Below the pieces are notes generated by a model. The model did no database searches. It had not been told where the DNA came from and worked only from the letters and a program-made list of their open reading frames with translations. 12,269 nucleotides of DNA from Candidatus Bathyarchaeota archaeon (GTDB lineage: Archaea; Thermoproteota; Bathyarchaeia; TCS64), in contig PBSW01000010.1 of NCBI GenBank assembly GCA_002726865.1, positions 1 through 12,269 of the forward strand, in the 5' to 3' direction. Shown here in pieces: positions 6,901 through 12,269 of this stretch; the first letter of the stretch is position 1, and each line of letters starts with the position of its first letter. The translations under genes and the position numbers were made by a program.

Positions 6901-7857
6901 TTAGGTGGAGAAGTCCGGCGATAATTCGGTGAAAATAGGGACTTTGAATGCTTCCTGAACATATTGGCAATGCTTGCAGTCATCATCTGGTTCGGGAATG
7001 GTTTTTGATCCAAGACATGCATGAGCCTCCAGAAGTGCTCCCTCCACCCAACTGTCATCAGCCTGTTCGGCAATCAGGGTCAGATCAAACTCCACTCGTC
7101 GGTTGAAGGCATCCTTCTTCTTGTCGCCATTGGCATAGACCCAGTAGATATCATCGGAGACAGTGCAACCGTTTTGTTGCCGCAAGAGCCAAACGTAGAT
7201 CTCCAGTTGTCGTTTGTAAGCCTCATACCATCCCCCGATGTCTTCTGCAGATTTGATTTTCTTGGCCCTGCTAGTGGCCTTGTAGTCCACCACGATCAAT
7301 TCACCCTGTGCGTTTACCCAGATGTCATCCACCGCCCCGAATAACTGCAGGTTGGTGGGTTCATGAAGAAATGGAATCCCCTTGAAATTGTCTCGCCACT
7401 CCTCGTGTTCAAACAAACCCGGCCAGGGCACCGCATTAATGCCATTTTCAACCATCAAAGGATGCGCCACTTCATCCTTCCGGTAAATGTCAAACTCACG
7501 TTTGAGCAGTCCATCCACGGCAATGTTGATGGCAAATGCCGGCCCAGAGGGCGGCTTGATGCCGAGCCGTCGATCCAGGTAAAAACAGCGTGGACATTTC
7601 AGAAAGTTATCCAGTTTGCTTCGGCTGAGCCTAAATGGAACTGAACCGCCCGGAGTATAGATGCCTTTTTTTGGGGACAACACCCTATCCATGGCCCCGT
7701 TGATGACATTTCGGACAGGCTCCCAGCCCTCCATGCCATCAACCCATGCCAAGGAGGAATCCTCAATGATACCGGCCCGGAGCCGAAAAATAATTTCCGA
7801 TTCACTATACGGCCCTTGAGGCACACTCAGCCCGGATTTGCCAACATAAATATCCAC
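6901..7857 (-). CDS. GYF_2-domain PD-(D/E)XK nuclease with a four-cysteine (Cas4/AddB-like) arrangement
   Basis: A 318-residue predicted DNA nuclease of the RecB/Cas4-like PD-(D/E)XK superfamily. Residues 3-52 are a GYF_2 domain (QGPYSESEI, SLAWVDGMEGWEPV). The nuclease starts at FRLSRSKLDNFLKCPRCFYL (75-94) and shows GAVDD (174-178), VVDYKAT (189-195) with Asp191 and Lys193 as the D-x-K pair, and the QLEIY helix (217-221). Cys88 and Cys91 pair with Cys294 and Cys297 (CKHC), a spacing like that of iron-sulphur-bearing nucleases; zinc is an alternative ligand. A frame open to 8286 exists, but the upstream part is the antisense of the divergent gene. GTG at 7857 is chosen because it gives the MDIYV start shared with the next two frames. 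It faces the 784-residue membrane protein gene across a short shared control region. Confidence 0.88.
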   Translation of the reverse strand: MDIYVGKSGLSVPQGPYSESEIIFRLRAGIIEDSSLAWVDGMEGWEPVRNVINGAMDRVLSPKKGIYTPGGSVPFRLSRSKLDNFLKCPRCFYLDRRLGIKPPSGPAFAINIAVDGLLKREFDIYRKDEVAHPLMVENGINAVPWPGLFEHEEWRDNFKGIPFLHEPTNLQLFGAVDDIWVNAQGELIVVDYKATSRAKKIKSAEDIGGWYEAYKRQLEIYVWLLRQQNGCTVSDDIYWVYANGDKKKDAFNRRVEFDLTLIAEQADDSWVEGALLEAHACLGSKTIPEPDDDCKHCQYVQEAFKVPIFTELSPDFST

Positions 7858-7947
7858 AGGGAGCTCACGTACAATACGCCGGTACGCACATCTTGACAAG
7901 ATTTGCCCTCTTGCCTCTGTGGTGCTAATGACCCTAGCATTACGCAA
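7858..7947. promoter_or_regulatory. Shared divergent control region with palindromic operator candidate
   Basis: These 90 bases separate the starts of the nuclease gene (minus) and the membrane protein gene (plus). At 7890-7902 lies a perfect 13-bp palindrome, ATCTTGACAAGAT. It contains a consensus TTGACA on the plus strand (7893-7898) and TTGTCA on the minus strand (7894-7899), so a protein bound there would block both promoters. A second inverted repeat, CGTAC-N9-GTACG, lies at 7868-7886. Co-regulation of the two genes is inferred. Confidence 0.45.
7871..7899 (-). promoter_or_regulatory. Possible promoter for the GYF_2 nuclease gene
   Basis: TTGTCA (7894-7899) and TATTGT (7871-7876) on the minus strand are 17 bases apart and match 5 of 6 and 4 of 6 consensus bases. 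Transcription would start within about 10 bases of the GTG at 7857, giving an almost leaderless message. The -35 box sits inside the 13-bp palindrome. Confidence 0.35.
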
Positions 7948-10302
7948 ATGAGATCCCTTGACCAGTTGGGCATTGCCTTGGAATGGGCGTATCAATTCCA
8001 TAAAAAGGATAAACCGATTGCGCCGTTGCCCAATCAAATCCTGATTGATCTCGGCAACCGGCTGGATTATGGGGTCATTGATACGGACCAGGGTGGCACG
8101 CCTTACCAGTCGTCCGTTGGGGCCCTGGCGGAAAACCCCCATTTTGTCATCGGTCACCTGCTGAAAAGGGTAAACGAAGAGTATGCCGCTGGACGCAAAC
8201 CACAGATTGACGAACTGACGTTCTCTTTCTGCACCCACCATGGCCCCGGCTGGGACAACATGGCCTCCCTCTATGTTTGTGACCAACTGTTAAAAACGGG
8301 GCGGTTGCCCAAAAACATTCGCTGGCTGCTTGATGCATCGAATGTCATTGCCCAAGCCAAACAAAAAACGGAGGGACAACCCAACCGACCGTTTATTATT
8401 TACTATGTCATTTCTTCGTTATCCAACGGAGACGAGGAGAAGCTAAAAAGTGGCCTCCGCCTAATTAAGCACGTTATCAAGCTTGCCGAGGAAAAAAAAC
8501 TTTCCACAGATGGCGGGAAAAACCCGTTTCTTGAACCGGTCGATAATTTTTCAGCCCTTTTCCCTGATTTTACCGGACATATAGAAACCATCATGGGCGA
8601 TCGTGCGCATTACGAGGAAGATCTCGACCATGTAGATATTTTTGAGGCCGAGTTGCCCCTCAAGGATTCCCAGATCTCCGCAGCTCTTCAGTCGATGCCA
8701 ATCACCACGTTTAATTCGCCTCAAACCGGCTATAAGACAGGGAAAGTGCTCGCGTTCCAGAGGCAACCCAAGAGCAAATTATTCCGATTTTGGATTCGGG
8801 ACGAAGGAAAATACCATTTACTTATGACTCCCTCCGACCCTGATAGAGATAATCCCTCACACTTTCGTCGTTGGCGCCTCTCGGTGGATCCAAACCAGAG
8901 CGAATTCAATTTAAGACGCCTAGGATATCTACTGGAACTCAAGGAAACAGCAGTGCGTGGCGATCAATTGAAACGTGTTGGAACTCCCAGATTTGAACCG
9001 GAATATAGTGACAACGAAGACCCGTGGTACGACGGACGAAACCACAATTACACCATGGTTGACTCGCCGCGATGCGGCACTGAACTATCCTATGAGCAAT
9101 TAAAGAACATTGTTTCCAGTCGATTCCACGGCATCCAGCTTGAGCCAGACAAAGTGGACAGTTTGATTTTTTATTTCTTCTATGAAATCGATGATGAAGC
9201 AAATTCCTCATCCAAACTGATCACCATCCTGGATGGACATGGTTTCACGGAAAGCAAACCTCTGGAAGACCTGAAAACAGCGTTCCAATTTGTCAGGGAT
9301 GCGAAGTTGTGCATGAAGGATGTATTTGAGGATCGGAGTGAATTTTCAGCCAAAGTGTGGGCCAGTGAGATCACTCGTCATGCCATACTGGAATTGGAAG
9401 CACGCGACTTTCATACAACAGCCTTCAGGCCATCTGACCCGCCATTAATCCTGGAGGAATTGAATAACCGAATTGATGAGCTTCAGGAAAGCGCCCAGCA
9501 ACTCGCTGACAAACTCAAGGACATACTCCCTCTGAAGAATGATATTTGGGGAAATGAAAGCTACCGGCTCATCAAGATGTGTCAACCCAACCTTAAATTC
9601 AGGGATCCCAGTCGGGTGAAACTCGTCTTTGAAAGAATGCTGAATTCTGATTTGGACGAAGAACAAATATCAAGGTTGATGTCTGGATATTCCAGATCCG
9701 AGGACATTATCCGGACATCCAAGGCTCTCTGTGTTCTGGGTGATGAGGACATGGAAGCCCGATCAGACATCCGAGAGTATCGTGAATCGTGCATCCTATA
9801 TGCTTTATTCCTTAAAACCGGCTATCGAAATTTTTCGCAAAGAGTGGGGACTATCGTTGACGATCTAGTCTCCCAAAAAGAGGACAAGCCATCAGAAAAA
9901 GAGTCCAGAAAACGGCTTTCCCTGCTTCAGGAAGACTATTCCGTATTCCTAGGCCGGTATGAATTTTCAGAAGGGGAAATTAACCTGAACCGCAAGGTGC
10001 AGGCTTTCTTTCGGAAAGCACTCAAGGAAATGGCCTTTGAAGAACAAAAAAGGGAGACGCGCCATGAGATGCAGACCACCTATGAGTTGGCGGCAGCCCA
10101 GGAGCGCCGTGCCTTTGAAAAACAAAACAAGACCCTCCAGAGGATTTTAATTTGGGTGGGGGTCTTGGCAATTGGTGATTTCCTTTACGCTTGGTTGGGC
10201 ACGAGTGGCAATTCGTCCTTATTATCTCTCAAACAGGGTGCCCTTATCGCTGTTGCATTGGTGGCGATCGCCGCACTTGTGAGCTGGAAAATCGAAAAGT
10301 AA
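7948..10302 (+). CDS. Large protein with a DHH-like motif and two C-terminal membrane helices, function unknown
   Basis: A 784-residue protein I cannot assign to a named family. Near the N-terminus, residues 96-107 (THHGPGWDNMAS) align with motif I of DHH phosphoesterases (THxxPDxDxxAS) except that the first Asp is Gly101; they are followed by LLKTGRLP (114-121) and WLLDASNVI (126-134). An upstream DTDQGGTPYQSS (45-56) is also rich in potential metal ligands. The middle contains a conserved-looking block, DPWYDGRNHNYTMVDSPRCG (358-377). Residues about 505-525 and 690-731 look like coiled coils, and residues about 732-750 and 763-780 are membrane helices. A long helix ending in two C-terminal membrane helices recalls CorA-like proteins, but the GMN motif is missing. 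ATG 7948 is preferred to a TTG at 7903. It is divergent from the GYF_2 nuclease and precedes Mre11/Rad50-like genes. DHH and CorA links are tentative. Confidence 0.8.
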   Translation: MRSLDQLGIALEWAYQFHKKDKPIAPLPNQILIDLGNRLDYGVIDTDQGGTPYQSSVGALAENPHFVIGHLLKRVNEEYAAGRKPQIDELTFSFCTHHGPGWDNMASLYVCDQLLKTGRLPKNIRWLLDASNVIAQAKQKTEGQPNRPFIIYYVISSLSNGDEEKLKSGLRLIKHVIKLAEEKKLSTDGGKNPFLEPVDNFSALFPDFTGHIETIMGDRAHYEEDLDHVDIFEAELPLKDSQISAALQSMPITTFNSPQTGYKTGKVLAFQRQPKSKLFRFWIRDEGKYHLLMTPSDPDRDNPSHFRRWRLSVDPNQSEFNLRRLGYLLELKETAVRGDQLKRVGTPRFEPEYSDNEDPWYDGRNHNYTMVDSPRCGTELSYEQLKNIVSSRFHGIQLEPDKVDSLIFYFFYEIDDEANSSSKLITILDGHGFTESKPLEDLKTAFQFVRDAKLCMKDVFEDRSEFSAKVWASEITRHAILELEARDFHTTAFRPSDPPLILEELNNRIDELQESAQQLADKLKDILPLKNDIWGNESYRLIKMCQPNLKFRDPSRVKLVFERMLNSDLDEEQISRLMSGYSRSEDIIRTSKALCVLGDEDMEARSDIREYRESCILYALFLKTGYRNFSQRVGTIVDDLVSQKEDKPSEKESRKRLSLLQEDYSVFLGRYEFSEGEINLNRKVQAFFRKALKEMAFEEQKRETRHEMQTTYELAAAQERRAFEKQNKTLQRILIWVGVLAIGDFLYAWLGTSGNSSLLSLKQGALIAVALVAIAALVSWKIEK

Positions 10303-10838
10303 TCTGTTCACTTTGGTGAATTACCCTGAGAATCCTCATCCGATTGAATTATTGGCCCCTCTCCCGGCATTTCAGGCTTAATCAACACCAGGCATTGGTT
10401 TCGGCTCTCCCGAATCTCCTAAGTCACCGCCTTGCCGTACGTGTCTCCGTAATCCACGCGAAATTTTCAGGAGGCGTTCAATCAAGCATATGGAGAAATT
10501 CCAAGAATCTTCAATTATGAGATTGAGCAACGCTTCGGCGATTTTCTGGGCAATCTTGAAAGTCAGATTAAATTTCACTGGGACAGCCCTTGTCCTCCCT
10601 AATGCCTTATCTTTCTTTCAGGCGGCCCGATGGGCTGCAGAAAGGAAAATGATGCATTGGGTATTTATCAGTATTGCGTTTGGCACGACCTTGGCTATTG
10701 GAAATGGGGCCTGTTTACTGCTGTGTTTGGGATTTGGTGTTGGGATCTGGCAATCTGCGACCCAGCATTAACCATTACTCACTGGGGTTGCTTGAGGATG
10801 TTTTTCCGACTACAACAGCACCTGCTTGCCTGTCTGAT
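10303..10838. other. Long intergenic region without a convincing gene
   Basis: About 540 bp. A small inverted repeat, TTCAC-TTTG-GTGAA (10307-10320), follows the preceding stop codon and may be a weak terminator. An open minus stretch (10308-10418, no start codon at its beginning, 36 residues containing QCLVLIKPEMPGEGP) and an open plus stretch without a start codon (10453-10602, containing AYGEIPRIFNYEIEQRFGDF) read like pieces of proteins. A 93-codon frame (10490-10771) with a hydrophobic second half overlaps the latter and is poorly supported. From about 10690 to 10750 the DNA is low-complexity, with repeats close to TTTGG/TTGGGAT. The promoter of the Mre11-like gene must be here or further upstream; I could not identify it. 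Confidence 0.5.
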
Positions 10839-11969
10839 ATGAAAATTGCCATCACAGCAGATATCCACCTGCACGTGGACCATCCCGAGCGACTGAATGC
10901 CTTAAGAAACATTCTGGATCAAATCAGGGGAAGAGGGGTTCGATATCTTTTTATCGCTGGTGATCTTTTTGATCAAAACAATGAGGCCTCATCCCGAAAT
11001 CTTTTTGAGGAACTTTGCAGGGAATATCCTAAAATATCTGTCAACGTAATTCCCGGAAACCACGATCTGGACCTAAGGCAGGATAATTTTGCGTATGAGA
11101 ATATACGGGTCTATGATCACCCAACGGCATTCAATTGCGGCTCGCGTGCACTTCTGCTCTCGCCTTACGCTTCGGGCAGTATGGCCTCTGCTCTAACTGG
11201 AGCAAAAGCACTCCGCCAAGTGAAGGGCAAAGAATGGATACTACTTGGCCATGGCGATTATATCAGTGGCCTTCGGGAGCCTAACCCACATGAGCCAGGC
11301 GTCTACATGCCGCTTTCAAGAAGCGACAAGGATAAGCTCGGCCCAAGGCGGGTGATATTGGGCCATATCCACAAGCCAACTCCACTTGATGCTCCCTTGG
11401 ATGGAGATGTCATATACGTGGGTTCGCCTTGTGCAGTGGACCGTTCCGAAACCGGAAAGCGTCGGTATTTAATCTATAATGATGAGGCACGTGACCCTAC
11501 GCATCTGTTTGAGGAGGTCGAGATTCAAGCTGAAGTATTGCATTTCGAGGAGACCTTTTATGTGTATCCCTCGGCTAATGAAGTCAGTGAACTAAAGGAA
11601 AATGTTCGTAATAGAATTGATTCCTGGAAACTGCGTGAAGAGCAGCTTGGCACAGTGAGGCTTAAGGCAGAACTCATCGGTGCGGCCCTGGACAGAAAGG
11701 CGTTATGTAATTCACTCGGTGATGTTTTTAAGGCTGTCCGGCTGCTTGATGATGTCGATTATAAGGATTTGCTTTCATTAACCGGGCCAGGCCCTGAAGA
11801 AGCGGACCTGTTAAGTTTGGTATATGACGCAATGAAGCAGGCTGATGCCCTGCAGAATGGCAACTCGAATGGAGTCGAGAAAAGTCGTCAATGGTGTTTC
11901 GATGAAAATGAGCCCCCCATTGAGCAGGTGAAGCAGGAGATAATGAAGCTCATATGTGAGGCAAGGTAG
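10839..11969 (+). CDS. Mre11/SbcD/YhaO-family metallophosphoesterase (DNA repair nuclease)
   Basis: A 376-residue calcineurin-like phosphoesterase, predicted to be the nuclease half of an Mre11-Rad50-type complex that trims DNA ends. All two-metal motifs are present: DIH (Asp8, His10), GDLFD (Asp42), GNHD (Asn74, His75), GHGD (His138) and GHIH (His176, His178), followed by YVGSP (193-197), typical of SbcD/YhaO proteins. Residues about 220-376 would be the capping and partner-binding region. The frame is open from 10674, but ATG 10839 is chosen because the first strand MKIAITADIHL starts there, as in homologues. No clear ribosome binding site is seen. A P-loop ATPase gene starts three bases after its stop codon, the usual Mre11-Rad50 gene order. 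Choice between SbcD and YhaO type is open because the partner is truncated. Confidence 0.93.
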   Translation: MKIAITADIHLHVDHPERLNALRNILDQIRGRGVRYLFIAGDLFDQNNEASSRNLFEELCREYPKISVNVIPGNHDLDLRQDNFAYENIRVYDHPTAFNCGSRALLLSPYASGSMASALTGAKALRQVKGKEWILLGHGDYISGLREPNPHEPGVYMPLSRSDKDKLGPRRVILGHIHKPTPLDAPLDGDVIYVGSPCAVDRSETGKRRYLIYNDEARDPTHLFEEVEIQAEVLHFEETFYVYPSANEVSELKENVRNRIDSWKLREEQLGTVRLKAELIGAALDRKALCNSLGDVFKAVRLLDDVDYKDLLSLTGPGPEEADLLSLVYDAMKQADALQNGNSNGVEKSRQWCFDENEPPIEQVKQEIMKLICEAR

Positions 11970-11972
11970 CAT

Positions 11973-12269
11973 ATGAACCCGATCCATATTTCCGAAATCA
12001 ACCTTAAGCAGGGAGGGCCGCTGGAGAATCACTTCAAGATTCAATGTAAGGGCTTTAACCTTATTTACGGTTTAAATGAGTCTGGCAAAACATATGTCGT
12101 TGAAGGTTTCCTGAAGTGGTTATTTGGCCAGAGGCTTGCCGGAAATTTTGGGTGTCGGGCAGGTCTAGATCACGCAGGGTGGGTAAAAGTACTCGGCCTA
12201 GAGTCGGACCCCGAAAAACCGGTGAAGTTCCAACGGACTGGCAAACTCAGCCAGCGTTTTGGATCCTTA
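11973..12269 (+). CDS. Rad50/SbcC/YhaN-type ATPase, N-terminal part only
   Basis: The first 99 codons of a gene that leaves the window. It opens MNPIHISEINLKQGGPL, continues KGFNLIYGLNESGKTYVVEG, and so shows the Walker A motif GLNESGKT at residues 33-40 right after the first strands, as in SMC-like ATPases that pair with Mre11 nucleases. The motif ends in Thr rather than the Ser of most Rad50 proteins. ATG at 11973 is supported by an AAGG sequence 6 bases upstream and by the 3-base gap to the preceding gene, so the two are surely co-transcribed. The coiled coil, zinc hook, signature and Walker B motifs would lie to the right of the window. Confidence 0.85.
   Translation, partial: MNPIHISEINLKQGGPLENHFKIQCKGFNLIYGLNESGKTYVVEGFLKWLFGQRLAGNFGCRAGLDHAGWVKVLGLESDPEKPVKFQRTGKLSQRFGSL

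Noticed and set aside
7903..7947. TTG start giving a 799-residue version of the membrane protein
   Set aside because: The 15 extra residues would begin right at the operator palindrome; ATG at 7948 starts a more natural N-terminus. It cannot be fully excluded.
7858..8286. Upstream extension of the GYF_2 nuclease frame to 461 residues
   Set aside because: The extra residues are the antisense of the divergent 784-residue gene and precede a clean GYF_2 domain start at the GTG at 7857.
10263..10272. GGCGATCGCC palindrome, like the cyanobacterial HIP1 site
   Set aside because: A single copy inside a coding region, where it encodes a normal membrane-helix segment; there is no sign of a repeated element.
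10378..10578. 66-residue minus-strand frame
   Set aside because: It is antisense to other open stretches in the same gap, and it has no recognisable motif or ribosome binding site.
10490..10771. 93-residue plus-strand frame with a hydrophobic C-terminal half
   Set aside because: It has a poorly placed ribosome binding site, overlaps a low-complexity TTTGG-rich tract, and resembles no family I know; hydrophobicity follows from T- and G-rich DNA.
10674..10838. 55-residue N-terminal extension of the Mre11-like protein
   Set aside because: It has no family resemblance, and the phosphoesterase fold begins exactly at the ATG at 10839.

Overview
The window comes from a bacterium and holds two long protein-coding blocks that read toward opposite ends. 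I assign it only tentatively to the PVC group, most likely Verrucomicrobiota. The clues are GYF_2 domain proteins, a leucine-rich-repeat protein with the phrasing seen in that group (A-I-R-x-A-L-x-K-P-x-G-E-L-T followed by ...ALPKCEIIHN), mid-range base composition, and mostly absent Shine-Dalgarno sequences. No rRNA, tRNA, CRISPR array, complete insertion sequence or phage gene is visible.

Left block, minus strand. At the left edge is the 5' part of an RsmB/NOP-type rRNA methyltransferase (1-571), the only clear housekeeping gene. Upstream of it lies a two-gene unit read from 5554 down to 864. The first gene is a 437-residue protein that looks like an M48 metallopeptidase that has lost its HExxH residues, followed by a TerB-like helical domain. 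The second is a 1125-residue soluble protein that strings together a degenerate ClpB-like AAA+ module, a receiver-like domain, an intact AAA+ ATPase and an intact M41 (FtsH-type) zinc protease domain. The two overlap by one base in a TAATG junction, so they are probably translationally coupled and may act together.

Middle block, minus strand. From 7857 down to 5951 lie a GYF_2-PD-(D/E)XK nuclease, a possible 42-residue small protein, and a GYF_2-transmembrane-LRR protein. All three begin with Met/Val-Asp-Ile-Tyr. Between this block and the protease unit is about 400 bp of non-coding DNA carrying a Sir2-like N-terminal remnant and a UUCG-capped hairpin.

Right block, plus strand. Divergent from the nuclease, and sharing a roughly 90 bp intergenic region with a perfect 13-bp palindrome, is a 784-residue protein with a DHH-like motif near its N-terminus and two C-terminal membrane helices. 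After about 540 bp without a convincing gene come an Mre11/SbcD-family metallophosphoesterase and the start of a Rad50/SbcC-type P-loop ATPase that runs off the window.

Taken together, this looks like an accessory region next to a core gene, rich in nuclease, ATPase, protease and regulatory modules. A genome-defence or stress-response role is a reasonable hypothesis, but nothing in the sequence proves it. The most unusual object is the four-module ClpB-like/receiver/AAA+/M41 protein coupled to a catalytically dead M48-like protein.
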